A stretch of DNA of 64,000 bases from assembly GCA_900553895.1 (NCBI GenBank), contig USFB01000002.1, positions 1 through 64,000 of the forward strand, in the 5' to 3' direction. Every line of letters begins with the position of its first letter. The stretch's first letter is position 1. Under the pieces are notes generated by a model, which searched no databases, had not been told where the DNA came from, and was given only the letters and a program-made list of their open reading frames with translations. Below are positions 43,989-52,693 of this stretch, piece after piece. Origin of the DNA: an uncultured bacterium (lineage in GTDB: Bacteria > Cyanobacteriota > Vampirovibrionia > Gastranaerophilales > Gastranaerophilaceae). Position numbers and translations under genes: made by a program.

Positions 43989-46634
43989 CTACTTGCTTTC
44001 AACAACAGCTTGAGCTGCAGCTAATTTAGCTTGTGGAATTCTGAATGGTGAGCAAGAAACGTAGTTCAAGCCGATTCTGTGACAGAATTTAACTGAATCA
44101 GGATCGCCACCGTGTTCACCACAAACACCGCCAACAAGTTTAGAATTAACCTTATGTCCTAATTTCATAGACATTTCGATTAATTGTCCAACGCCTTTTT
44201 GGTCTAATGTTGCAAACGGATTAGCTGGAAGGATTTTTTGATCAACATATCTGTTTAAGAATTTTCCTTCTGCGTCATCTCTTGAGTAGCCGAATGTCAT
44301 TTGAGTCAAGTCGTTTGTACCGAATGAGAAGAATTCTGCGTATTCAGCAATTTCATCAGCTGTAAGTGCTGCACGAGGAATTTCAATCATTGTACCAAAC
44401 TTGTATTCAACCTTAATGCCTTTTTCAAGCATAACGATTTCAGCAACTTTTTCCAAGATTTCTTTTGCAACTCTCAATTCGTTAACATGACCGATTAGAG
44501 GAATCATAACCCAAGGCTTAACGTCAACACCTTCTTTTTTAACGTCACAAGCAGCTTCAAAGATAGCTCTTACTTGCATTTCGTTAATTTCAGGATAAGT
44601 TAAACCAAGTCTGCAACCTCTCAAGCCCATCATAGGGTTTGATTCTGAAAGACCTTCAACAATGTGAAGAAGTTCTTCTTTTTCAGTTGCGTCTTGATTT
44701 AAGGCTTTAAGAGTAGCAACTTCTTTAATCAATTCTTCCTTAGAAGGTAAGAATTCGTGAAGAGGTGGGTCAAGAAGTCTTACTGTCATTGGCTTGTCAC
44801 CGATAGCTTTGAACATAGCATAGAAGTCTGAATATTGCATTGGCAATAATTTGTCTAAAGCTTCACGTCTAGCTTCAGGAGTTCCTGCAATAATCATCTT
44901 TTGAACCCAAGGTAGTCTGTCAGGATCCATGAACATGTGTTCTGTTCTGCAAAGACCAACACCTTCTGCACCGAATTTCAAAGCGTTTTCGATATCTTTT
45001 GGAGTATCAGCGTTAGCTTCTACGTGGATTTCTCTGATTTCATCAACCCAGTTGAAGAATGTATTCCAGTTGTCATCAATCTTAGCATCAACTAATTTAA
45101 CAGCACCTGCCATAACAATACCTTTTCCGCCGTCAAGAGAAATTACTTCGTCTTTGTGGTAAACAGTACCATCAGCACCTGTTAAAGTTTCTTTTGCAAG
45201 GTCGATTTTCATATCTTCACAACCAGAAACGCAAGGTTTACCCATACCTTTTGCAACTACAGCTGCGTGAGAAGTAGCGCCGCCTCTTAGTGTTAAAACA
45301 CCTTGAGCAACAGCCATACCGTGGATATCGTCAGGGCAAGTTTCTACACGAACTAAGATAACTTTTTCACCTGCTTCACCTCTTTGAGCAGCTTCTTCCG
45401 TATCAAATACGATTTTACCAACAGCTGCACCAGGAGATGCGTTTACACCGTGAGCAATCTTAGTTGCTTCTTCCATAGCTTTAGCATCAAAGCAAGGAAG
45501 CAAGATTTGGTTTACTGAATAAGGGTCAACCAATTGAATTGCACGTTCTTTAGAGATAATGCCTTCTTTGCACATATCAACGGCAATTTTTACAGCTGCA
45601 GCGGCAGTTCTTTTACCGTTACGAGTTTGAAGGATGTATAATTTACCTTTTTCGATTGTGAATTCCATATCTTGAACATCTTTGTAACCAAGTTCAAGTT
45701 TTTTAGCAATATCAACGTATTGTTTGTACAAGTCAGGCATTTCTGTTTCCAATTCGCAAATAGGTTTTGGAGTTCTGATACCTGCTACAACGTCTTCACC
45801 TTGAGCGTTTGTCAAGTATTCGCCGTAGAATTTGTTTTCGCCTGTTGCAGGGTTACGAGTAAATGAAACACCTGTTGCGCAATCGTCACCCATGTTACCG
45901 AATACCATTGTTTGAACGTTAACAGCAGTACCGAAGTTATGGTCGATTTTGTTCATGTTTCTGTAAGCTACTGCACGAGGAATATTCCAAGAACGGAATA
46001 CAGCTTCAATTGCTTCTTGAAGTTGTACGTATGGATCTTGAGGGAAATCCTTGCCTGTAACTTCTTTGATAACGTTTTTATAAACAGGAATAAGAGATTT
46101 CCAGCCTTCTGCTGAAATTTCTGTATCAGACTTAACGCCTTCTCTTTCCTTAACTTTTTCAACTTCTGATTCAAAATATTTTTGTCTGTCCATTTCCCAA
46201 GCTACAGAACCGAACATTGTCAAAAATCTTCTGTATGAATCGTAGCAGAATCTAGGATTGTTAGTTAATTTAATCATAGCTTCTACAGTTTCATCGTTTA
46301 AACCTAAGTTCAAAATAGTTTCCATCATACCAGGCATAGAAACTCTTGCACCTGAACGAACTGAAACTAAAAGAGGGTTTTGTGTATCACCAAACTTTTT
46401 ACCTGTTTGAGTTTCAACGTCTGCCAAAGCCTTTTTAACTTCATCCATAAGACCTTCAGGCATTTTATTACCATTATTAATGTAATCCATACAAGTTTCA
46501 GTTGTGATAGTAAGTCCCGGTGGAACTGGTAAACCTAAATTTGTCATTTCAGCAAGGTTAGCACCTTTACCGCCTAATAGGTTGCGCATATCTGCATTAC
46601 CTTCACGGAACAGCCATACTCTTTTTTGAGTCAT
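43989..46634 (-). CDS. ppdK: Pyruvate, phosphate dikinase
   Basis: 881 residues, full length. The N-terminal nucleotide-binding domain starts LLGGKGANLAEM; the phosphohistidine swivel contains LTLRGGATSHAAVVAKGMG, with the catalytic His; the C-terminal TIM barrel ends with GVCGEHGGDPDSV. It interconverts pyruvate, ATP and Pi with PEP, AMP and PPi, typical of anaerobes that run glycolysis with PPi. AAAGGAG precedes the ATG. Confidence 0.97.
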   Translation of the reverse strand: MTQKRVWLFREGNADMRNLLGGKGANLAEMTNLGLPVPPGLTITTETCMDYINNGNKMPEGLMDEVKKALADVETQTGKKFGDTQNPLLVSVRSGARVSMPGMMETILNLGLNDETVEAMIKLTNNPRFCYDSYRRFLTMFGSVAWEMDRQKYFESEVEKVKEREGVKSDTEISAEGWKSLIPVYKNVIKEVTGKDFPQDPYVQLQEAIEAVFRSWNIPRAVAYRNMNKIDHNFGTAVNVQTMVFGNMGDDCATGVSFTRNPATGENKFYGEYLTNAQGEDVVAGIRTPKPICELETEMPDLYKQYVDIAKKLELGYKDVQDMEFTIEKGKLYILQTRNGKRTAAAAVKIAVDMCKEGIISKERAIQLVDPYSVNQILLPCFDAKAMEEATKIAHGVNASPGAAVGKIVFDTEEAAQRGEAGEKVILVRVETCPDDIHGMAVAQGVLTLRGGATSHAAVVAKGMGKPCVSGCEDMKIDLAKETLTGADGTVYHKDEVISLDGGKGIVMAGAVKLVDAKIDDNWNTFFNWVDEIREIHVEANADTPKDIENALKFGAEGVGLCRTEHMFMDPDRLPWVQKMIIAGTPEARREALDKLLPMQYSDFYAMFKAIGDKPMTVRLLDPPLHEFLPSKEELIKEVATLKALNQDATEKEELLHIVEGLSESNPMMGLRGCRLGLTYPEINEMQVRAIFEAACDVKKEGVDVKPWVMIPLIGHVNELRVAKEILEKVAEIVMLEKGIKVEYKFGTMIEIPRAALTADEIAEYAEFFSFGTNDLTQMTFGYSRDDAEGKFLNRYVDQKILPANPFATLDQKGVGQLIEMSMKLGHKVNSKLVGGVCGEHGGDPDSVKFCHRIGLNYVSCSPFRIPQAKLAAAQAVVESK

Positions 46635-46828
46635 TAGTTTCTCCTTTTTTAAATAAGTAATACGCTCTTTTTTTATTTCTTTTTCAGTAATATAAGCGTA
46701 ACATGAAGAAAGCTTGATGTATATATTAAAATGTTAAGTTTTGTATCGTGTGATGTGATTTTTTAGCAAATTTTTAATTTGGGGTGTTTTAATAGAAATG
46801 TAGCGTAATAAAGTACGGAGGTTTTAAT

Positions 46829-47068
46829 ATGACATCAATCAACCCTATAGCTGCGTTTAAGGGTATTAAAAATGCTTTAAATAAATTGGGAAAAAACAAA
46901 AAAATGACAGCTCAAATGGAACAAATAGCTGGTTTAACTCGTGCAAATCAGGTTAAAGATTCTACTGTATTAAAAGAAATTGTTTTAAAAGAAACTGCAT
47001 TAGGACACAATGATTTCGTAAAAGGTTTGTTATCAAGCGAAGCCGCTAAGAATCTTTATAAAAAGTAA
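46829..47068 (+). CDS. Small basic hypothetical protein
   Basis: 79 residues, helical and Lys-rich, no membrane segment. ACGGAGG precedes the ATG and a terminator follows, so it is a stand-alone gene. The opening (SINPIAAFKG) fits the short N-terminal pattern in the findings. No family recognised. Confidence 0.72.
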   Translation: MTSINPIAAFKGIKNALNKLGKNKKMTAQMEQIAGLTRANQVKDSTVLKEIVLKETALGHNDFVKGLLSSEAAKNLYKK

Positions 47069-47080
47069 TTGAATTGATTC

Positions 47081-47107
47081 GGTGGGGAAAGCGTTAGCGT
47101 CCCCACC
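47081..47107 (+). terminator. Terminator
   Basis: GGTGGGGA / TCCCCACC stem, loop with GCG..GCG, followed by TTTTT-rich sequence. Confidence 0.85.
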
Positions 47108-47130
47108 AAATTTTTATATTGTTTTTGATA

Positions 47131-47136
47131 TAAAAT
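47131..47136 (+). promoter_or_regulatory. -10 box, leaderless
   Basis: TAAAAT, six bases, ATG at 47143. Confidence 0.5.
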
Positions 47137-47142
47137 ATTCCT

Positions 47143-47871
47143 ATGGCACTTATAGAAATCAAAAATATTGTAAAAACATACAAAACAGGCGATGATTGTT
47201 TTAATGCCCTAAACGGCGTATCTTTTTCTGTGGAAAAAGGTGAGTTTGTAGCAATTATGGGAACATCCGGTTCAGGTAAATCAACTTGTATGAATACTCT
47301 AGGCACGCTAGATAGACCAACAAGCGGAAGCTATTATCTTGATGGAGTTGATGTGTTTTCACTTAATCAGGAAGAGTTATCTGAAATTCGAAACCAAAAA
47401 ATTGGTTTTGTATTCCAAGGTTTTAATTTGATATCAAGAACTTCTGCAATTGAAAATGTTGAGCTCCCAATGATTTATAAAGGTATTCCTGAAGAAGAGC
47501 GTCATAGACGAGCAAAAGAGGCTTTAGAGATTGTTGGTTTGAAAAATCGTGAAACTCATATGCCGAATCAAATGTCAGGTGGTCAACAACAACGTGTTGC
47601 GATTGCAAGAGCGTTGGTAAATGATGCGCCTTTGATTTTGGCGGATGAACCGACAGGTAATTTAGATACTAAAACCAGTATTGAGGTTATGGAATTTTTT
47701 GTACGCTTAAATCAAGGTTTTGGTGACAAAGAAGGTAAAACAATAGTTTTGGTAACACACGAACCCGATATTGCTGAATATTGTTCAAGAGTAATCCGCT
47801 TTAAGGATGGAAATATTGTTTCGGATTTGCCAAAAGACGAATGGATGAAAACGAGAAATAGAGAAACTTAA
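47143..47871 (+). CDS. ABC transporter ATPase (LolD/MacB type)
   Basis: 242 residues. Walker A GTSGSGKST, signature MSGGQQQRVAIARAL, Walker B LILADEPTGNLDT and the H-loop VTHEPD are intact. It belongs to the MacB/LolD/FtsE group that moves lipids, lipoproteins or antibiotics. There is no permease next to it, and the MacA-like adaptor is 42 kb away. Confidence 0.93.
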   Translation: MALIEIKNIVKTYKTGDDCFNALNGVSFSVEKGEFVAIMGTSGSGKSTCMNTLGTLDRPTSGSYYLDGVDVFSLNQEELSEIRNQKIGFVFQGFNLISRTSAIENVELPMIYKGIPEEERHRRAKEALEIVGLKNRETHMPNQMSGGQQQRVAIARALVNDAPLILADEPTGNLDTKTSIEVMEFFVRLNQGFGDKEGKTIVLVTHEPDIAEYCSRVIRFKDGNIVSDLPKDEWMKTRNRET

Positions 47872-47883
47872 ACCATCTTGTGT

Positions 47884-47889
47884 TATCAT
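47884..47889 (+). promoter_or_regulatory. -10-like box before the matrixin gene
   Basis: TATCAT, six bases, ATG at 47896. Weaker than the others, but the same spacing. Confidence 0.4.
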
Positions 47890-47895
47890 AAGATT

Positions 47896-48672
47896 ATGAA
47901 GCGAAACACATATCTTAACGGAAGCGTTAAAAACGGTAATATAATGCGTTGGCCAATAAATAACTTGTTTGTTTATGTTGCGCCGATGAAATTTTACTCA
48001 AAACCCGGCGAAGATGCTAAATATCGCAAAATGGTTTTGGACGCGTTTTCGGTGTGGTCTGCTGCGACAGGTGGGAAATTAAAATTCAGAGTCACAAATG
48101 TTTTGCTTGAATCTAATATTAATGTTGACTGGAAGCGTGTCGACAGACAAGCTTTAGGACATTGTTATTTTAGTTGGGATGCGCAAGGCAGATTGTACGG
48201 CGCAGAAGTTTCAATCGGACTTACAGACGGTAGAATTCATCAACAATATGATAGTGATATAGAAGTTTATCACACGATTTTACACGAAGTCGGTCACGCA
48301 CTAGGGTTAAATCACAGCCCTTATAAAAGTGATATCATGTATACTCCGCACCAATATGGCGTTTCTGCGCTTTCCGAAAATGATAAGCTTTCTATAAATT
48401 GGCTATATCGACTCCAAGCTGGAGCCTCTGTTAAACAAATCGCCTCAAAATATGGTATTTCAACTTCAACTGATATTGATGCTGTCATAAGAAAAATAGA
48501 ATCAAAAAATGAAAATAAAGATGAACAACCAAGAATACAAATATCAACTAATCGTGATTTATTAACAGAAGCTACTAATATCGGCGATTTGAAGCGTTAT
48601 AATATGATGTTGCAAAATATTTCTCTTTCTTCAAATGTTAAGAATTATTTAAATAACAATCGCCAAAAATAA
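47896..48672 (+). CDS. Matrixin-like zinc metalloprotease
   Basis: 258 residues, no signal peptide visible. The zinc-binding helix HEVGHALGLNH (His130, Glu131, His134, His140) and the Met-turn DIMY are complete, the matrixin/adamalysin-type metzincin pattern. The last 75 residues are helical, including a LysM-like or DNA-binding stretch (ASVKQIASKYGISTSTDIDA). The pseudo-matrixin at 18148 is a paralogue. I start at ATG 47896 over the TTG at 47878. Confidence 0.82.
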   Translation: MKRNTYLNGSVKNGNIMRWPINNLFVYVAPMKFYSKPGEDAKYRKMVLDAFSVWSAATGGKLKFRVTNVLLESNINVDWKRVDRQALGHCYFSWDAQGRLYGAEVSIGLTDGRIHQQYDSDIEVYHTILHEVGHALGLNHSPYKSDIMYTPHQYGVSALSENDKLSINWLYRLQAGASVKQIASKYGISTSTDIDAVIRKIESKNENKDEQPRIQISTNRDLLTEATNIGDLKRYNMMLQNISLSSNVKNYLNNNRQK

Positions 48673-48740
48673 AAAATAGGCAATTTTCTTAAAAAAAAAT
48701 ACTTTATTATACTATCCAGTTGTTAAAAACCTAAGGTTAT

Positions 48741-48748
48741 AGTATAAT
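48741..48748 (+). promoter_or_regulatory. -10 box upstream of 48762
   Basis: TATAAT at 48743-48748 overlaps an in-frame ATG at 48747, so that ATG cannot be on the message. The next ATG, 48762, lies 13 bases past the box. Confidence 0.5.
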
Positions 48749-48761
48749 GGAAGTCAATCCT

Positions 48762-49520
48762 ATGAATTTTAAATCTAGTGTATTATACAATCGCAAAGTT
48801 GAGCAGGCGAATACAAAAAATCCTGCCAATCCATTGAGGCTGAAAGCTAATTTATCAAGTTTGGCAGCTCTTTCAAGCTACAATCAAGTTACTACGAAGC
48901 CGAAATTTGATTATGATTCTATGGAAATTTTAACGAAAGTTGACGCATTATCAAAATTAATCCCTCAAGAATTAAATATTCCCTATAGTTTTAATCCAAA
49001 TGAAATAAACGGAGAAAGAATAAATTCTAAAGATGGAAAGTTATTATGTATAAGAGAATATGATAACGAAATCGTTAGAGATTATATCCCGGCAAAAAAT
49101 GGTGAAAAAATTTCTCAAATCATAGAACGCGATAGGCGAAACGGTTCTATAATAAGTAAAATAGAAAAAGTCCAAAAAGAAAACGAAGAGAAAATAAATC
49201 TCACCGTGTATGATGAAAAAATCAACGACAAATACATAATGTATCAAATAACCCATGGAAATATCGGAAGTATTACCGAATTTTCTGCAAACGGGAAGAA
49301 GTTTCGGACGTTAATAAAAGATGTTTACACAAACAAACCGCAGCGTTATATGGAAGCAAAAGAAGATGAACAAGGCGAATTTGTATTTACGGATGCAAAA
49401 TTAAGTTCAAATCTGAACATCAGTGAAATAAAAAAAATATCTTCAAACAAAGAAGTTTGCATTAGGTATGAAGGTGTTAATAAAATTGTAGATGTAAAAA
49501 ATAAATTTATTGAGAATTAA
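48762..49520 (+). CDS. Hypothetical protein (lineage-specific)
   Basis: 252 residues, soluble, rich in Lys, Glu and Asn. Residues 75-200 consist of short strand-like repeats (KLLCIREYDNEIVRDYIP, IIERDRRNGSIISKIEKV), like the protein at 13901. No family recognised. The opening (NFKSSVLYNRK) fits the N-terminal pattern in the findings. Confidence 0.62.
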   Translation: MNFKSSVLYNRKVEQANTKNPANPLRLKANLSSLAALSSYNQVTTKPKFDYDSMEILTKVDALSKLIPQELNIPYSFNPNEINGERINSKDGKLLCIREYDNEIVRDYIPAKNGEKISQIIERDRRNGSIISKIEKVQKENEEKINLTVYDEKINDKYIMYQITHGNIGSITEFSANGKKFRTLIKDVYTNKPQRYMEAKEDEQGEFVFTDAKLSSNLNISEIKKISSNKEVCIRYEGVNKIVDVKNKFIEN

Positions 49521-49595
49521 AATTAGATAAATATTTTATTGAGTCTGACTTTAATATGTTATAATTATTCTGCATAATGAAGCAGAGGATTTTAT

Positions 49596-50603
49596 ATGAA
49601 AAAAGTAACATTAATTAAAGGTGATGGAATTGGACCTGAAATTACGGATTCAGTGATGAAGATTATTAATGCAGCTGGCGTTGCAATTGATTGGGATGTT
49701 CAAACTGCCGGAGCAGATTTAATTGAAACAGAAGGAACTCCACTTCCTCAAAGAGTTTTAGACTCTGTCAAACAAAATAAAATTGCTTTAAAATCACCAG
49801 TAACAACACCTATCGGCAAAGGTTTCCGCTCTGTCAATGTTCAACTCAGAAAAGAGTTGGATTTATATGCAAACCTAAGACCTTGCTACAATTTACCAAA
49901 CGTAAAAACTCGTTATGATAAAGTTGATATTGTAGTTGTTAGAGAAAATACCGAAGATTTATACGCTGGAATTGAACGCCAAGTTGATGAGGATACCGCA
50001 GAGAGTATCAAAATTATTACAAGAAAAGCATCAGAAAGAATTGCAAAATTTGCGTTTGATTATGCGATAAAAAATAATCGTAAAGAAGTTTGTGTTGTTA
50101 CAAAAGCCAATATTTGTAAGCTTTCCGATGGATTATTTTTGGAATGTGCAAGAAAAATTGCTCAACAATATCCTCAAATTAAATTTCGCGAGATTCTTGT
50201 TGATAACTGTTGCATGCAGCTTGTACAAAATCCAAATCAATTCGATGTATTATTGTTGCCAAATCTTTATGGTGACATTGTTTCAGACCTTTGTGCAGGT
50301 TTGATTGGTGGTTTAGGAATTGCTCAAGGTGCTAATATTGGTGAAAATTATGCAGTATTTGAACCGGTTCACGGTTCTGCGCCTGATATTGCAGGGCAAG
50401 ACAAAGCAAATCCTACTGCCATGCTTATGTCTGCGATTGAAATGTTAAATTATATCGGCGAAAACGAAGCTGGAACAAGAATCCGATTGGCTTTATTTGA
50501 TACGCTTGATGCGGGAATAAAAACGGTAGACTTGGGCGGCGGTGCAAGTTGCAGTGAATTTACACAAGCTATTGTTGATAGGCTGGTTGTGCTAGAAAAA
50601 TAG
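49596..50603 (+). CDS. icd: NAD-dependent isocitrate dehydrogenase family protein
   Basis: 335 residues. The substrate loop TTPIGKGFRSVNVQLRKELD, the Asp cluster NLYGDIVSDLCAGLIGG and the cofactor loop HGSAPDIAG are those of the NAD-type isocitrate/isopropylmalate family; the RSVN and LYANLRP text favours isocitrate over isopropylmalate. It decarboxylates isocitrate to 2-oxoglutarate. AGAGGAT precedes the ATG, and a strong terminator follows. Confidence 0.9.
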   Translation: MKKVTLIKGDGIGPEITDSVMKIINAAGVAIDWDVQTAGADLIETEGTPLPQRVLDSVKQNKIALKSPVTTPIGKGFRSVNVQLRKELDLYANLRPCYNLPNVKTRYDKVDIVVVRENTEDLYAGIERQVDEDTAESIKIITRKASERIAKFAFDYAIKNNRKEVCVVTKANICKLSDGLFLECARKIAQQYPQIKFREILVDNCCMQLVQNPNQFDVLLLPNLYGDIVSDLCAGLIGGLGIAQGANIGENYAVFEPVHGSAPDIAGQDKANPTAMLMSAIEMLNYIGENEAGTRIRLALFDTLDAGIKTVDLGGGASCSEFTQAIVDRLVVLEK

Positions 50604-50627
50604 AATTTTGATTTGATATTTAAAAGA

Positions 50628-50659
50628 AATAAGGCGTGTCAAAATTGACACGCCTTATT
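50628..50659. terminator. Bidirectional terminator
   Basis: AATAAGGCGTGTCA / TGACACGCCTTATT between icd and the converging hup gene. Confidence 0.93.
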
Positions 50660-50683
50660 CAAACTTATTCTAAAAATCGTTAA

Positions 50684-50962
50684 TTACTTACCGTTAACAA
50701 CTTCTTTGAATTTTTTACCAGCTGAGAATACAGGAACTGTTTTAGCAGGGATTTTGATTTCCTTACCAGTTTGTGGGTTTCTGCCGTTTCTAGCAGCTCT
50801 CTTGCGAGGTTCGAAAGTACCAAAACCAACAAGAGTAACTTTTTTACCTTTAGAAACTGTTTTTTGAACTGTTTCGATTAAAGCTGATAAAACTTCGTTA
50901 GCTTCTTTTTGAGTAACTTTAGATTTCTTTGAAATTTCTTGTACTAATTCTTCTTTGTTCAT
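50684..50962 (-). CDS. hup: HU-family DNA-binding protein
   Basis: 92 residues. The family signature GFGTFEPRKRAARNGRNPQTG, shown in pieces GFGTFEPRKRAARNG and NPQTGKEIKIPAKT, forms the DNA-gripping arm. It bends and compacts DNA as a dimer. AAAGGAG precedes the ATG. Confidence 0.97.
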   Translation of the reverse strand: MNKEELVQEISKKSKVTQKEANEVLSALIETVQKTVSKGKKVTLVGFGTFEPRKRAARNGRNPQTGKEIKIPAKTVPVFSAGKKFKEVVNGK

Positions 50963-51145
50963 TGTTAAAACTCCTTTCTTCTATTTACAAACTCTATTAT
51001 ACAAACTCCAAACAATAATGCAAGTCTTTTTTTCTTCAAAATACTTTATATATCTAGCTTTTAGACCAACAGCACAAAAAGTACAAAAAATCAACGACTT
51101 TTTGAATTAAGTTGGATTGCCTAAATAGGAGCGGTTTTAGGAGAT

Positions 51146-51167
51146 TGTTGGGCTGAAAGCCCAACCT
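51146..51167. repeat. REP-like palindrome, copy D
   Basis: GTTGGGC/GCCCAAC in the opposite orientation, downstream of the fliT-like gene. The remainder of the 224-base gap shows nothing I can support. Confidence 0.75.
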
Positions 51168-51186
51168 TGCTTACCAACTTGTTATT

Positions 51187-51561
51187 TTATTCCTGAATAT
51201 TGATAATGCTTCCTTTGTAATCTTCATCAGTTTCATAAGCGTGTTGAAATTTTTGTGATTGTTGTGATTTTCGAAGTTCAGCCTGAACTTCTTCCATGCC
51301 TTTTTCAAGCTTTTTGATGTTTTGCAACTCTAATGTTCTTATTTCATCCAAAATTTCATCAGCTTGTTTTTGTTCTACAGGCGTTAATTCTAAAAACTTA
51401 CGCATGCATTTACAACTCAAAAACAGCTGTTCTCGGCTCTTAATCATAGTAATTGCGCTATCAAAATCTTCATTGTCAATCATGCGAGAAATATCAAGTG
51501 AGCCGTTTTTAAGCTGTTGGTATTGTAGCATTAATTGCTCAAATTGTTGTTCGTCTTGCAT
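51187..51561 (-). CDS. FliT-like flagellar chaperone (probable)
   Basis: 124 residues, all helical, Gln/Glu/Lys-rich, no membrane segment. Size, helical content and the position directly after flaG-fliS match FliT-type export chaperones; sequence resemblance alone is weak. Confidence 0.6.
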   Translation of the reverse strand: MQDEQQFEQLMLQYQQLKNGSLDISRMIDNEDFDSAITMIKSREQLFLSCKCMRKFLELTPVEQKQADEILDEIRTLELQNIKKLEKGMEEVQAELRKSQQSQKFQHAYETDEDYKGSIINIQE

Positions 51562-51572
51562 AGGCTTCCTTT

Positions 51573-52028
51573 CTACTGTTGGTGAGAATTATTACTATTT
51601 AACAGCTGTTCCTGCATAGCCTGTTCTAAAGTTGTTACACCGCTTTTAATATCAATGGCTTTTTGAAATCCCCAGCGAATATTAGAAACATCTTCAATCA
51701 CAACATCAATTAAAGCCGCATTTCGCTGAACATTTGCTTTAATAAGGTTCATTGCCATTTTGTTATACAATTTAAATAATTGCTTAGAAACATCATTGCC
51801 GTTTTCTAAATCAATCGTACGCATTAGCTCTCGTATAATTTTCCTTGCACCATCAATATTTATAGAACGCTCCTTCAAATTGCCTTCTGCAATCGCTATT
51901 TTTGCTTTTTGTAGAAATTGCAATGCACCATCAAACATCATAATCATAAGTTTTTCAGGCGTTGCCGTATTAACGTTACTCGCCTGATATTGTTTTATAT
52001 ATTTGTTATAAGGATTTACTGGTGGCAT
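51573..52028 (-). CDS. fliS: Flagellin export chaperone
   Basis: 151 residues. The text NKYIKQYQASNVNTATPEKL, then MIMMFDGALQFL and the four-helix pattern up to KAIDIKSG, is that of FliS. It binds the flagellin C-terminus in the cytoplasm. It follows flaG directly and precedes the FliT-like gene by 11 bases. Confidence 0.95.
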   Translation of the reverse strand: MPPVNPYNKYIKQYQASNVNTATPEKLMIMMFDGALQFLQKAKIAIAEGNLKERSINIDGARKIIRELMRTIDLENGNDVSKQLFKLYNKMAMNLIKANVQRNAALIDVVIEDVSNIRWGFQKAIDIKSGVTTLEQAMQEQLLNSNNSHQQ

Positions 52029-52481
52029 CTAAACCTTCTTATTTATAAATATTCCTGAAGCCATGTTTAGCCTTTGCACTAACTCTCCAAGTTCATTACC
52101 GGAAATTGTTTCGATTAATCGATTGGTAGCACTGTCATATAATTCTATTATATCATCTTTTACATTTAATTTAACATAAAAATCTTTGTTAGGATTTTCA
52201 ATATCTTCAACATCAACTAAATCATCTGCATTAGTATCATCTTTTGGTTCTACAAAACCATCCTCAAAAGTATCTTGCGGACTGTTCTTACTTTGTTTTT
52301 TGCTGTTTTCGTCCCCTTCGTCCTTTGCTCGAACTCGTTGATTTTGACTAAGTCCGTTGACCTGGCGGTTTGAGTTTACCTGCTCAGCTTGCATTGCTTG
52401 CTCAGTCTTACTGGCAATTTCTGCGGAGGTGGATTCTTTTACTACACCTGTATTTGCGATAGACAAACCGTCCATGCCCAT
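52029..52481 (-). CDS. flaG: FlaG-family protein
   Basis: 150 residues. The first 100 are low-complexity (Gln/Lys/Asp-rich). The conserved C-terminal part, LNVKDDIIELYDSATNRLIE, then SGNELGELVQRLNMASGIFI, is that of FlaG. It probably affects filament length. fliD, which often sits in this cluster, is absent here. Confidence 0.85.
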   Translation of the reverse strand: MGMDGLSIANTGVVKESTSAEIASKTEQAMQAEQVNSNRQVNGLSQNQRVRAKDEGDENSKKQSKNSPQDTFEDGFVEPKDDTNADDLVDVEDIENPNKDFYVKLNVKDDIIELYDSATNRLIETISGNELGELVQRLNMASGIFINKKV

Positions 52482-52556
52482 ATATTAAACGTCCTTTACA
52501 AATATTAACTTTTATTGTTTGTTTTTATGAATTGCCTTGTCGCCAACTTTTAACGT

Positions 52557-52620
52557 CATTCCTCGCAATAACACACGCTTACAGATTTTCGGTCTTTGCT
52601 TCTCGTGGCAATCCATTTTA
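52557..52620. repeat. Possible degenerate dispersed repeat
   Basis: GTCATTCCTCGCAATAA and GGCAATCC at its ends recall the arm text of the 1.6 kb repeat, but no clean inverted repeat remains. Low confidence. Confidence 0.25.
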
Positions 52621-52693
52621 ATGTACTTATTAACTTTTATTATCTTATGATATAATTTGTTTGTAGTTATCATATAAAAGAAGGATATATTTC

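Noticed and set aside
48747..48761. ATG at 48747 as start of the hypothetical protein
   Set aside because: The ATG overlaps the TATAAT box, so it would lie upstream of the transcription start; the ATG at 48762 fits.
13811..51167. CRISPR array from the recurring GTTGGGC repeats
   Set aside because: Copies are far apart, irregularly spaced and without spacers; no cas genes are present.
52557..52620. A full copy of the 1.6 kb repeat
   Set aside because: Only fragments of arm text match; no inverted structure remains.
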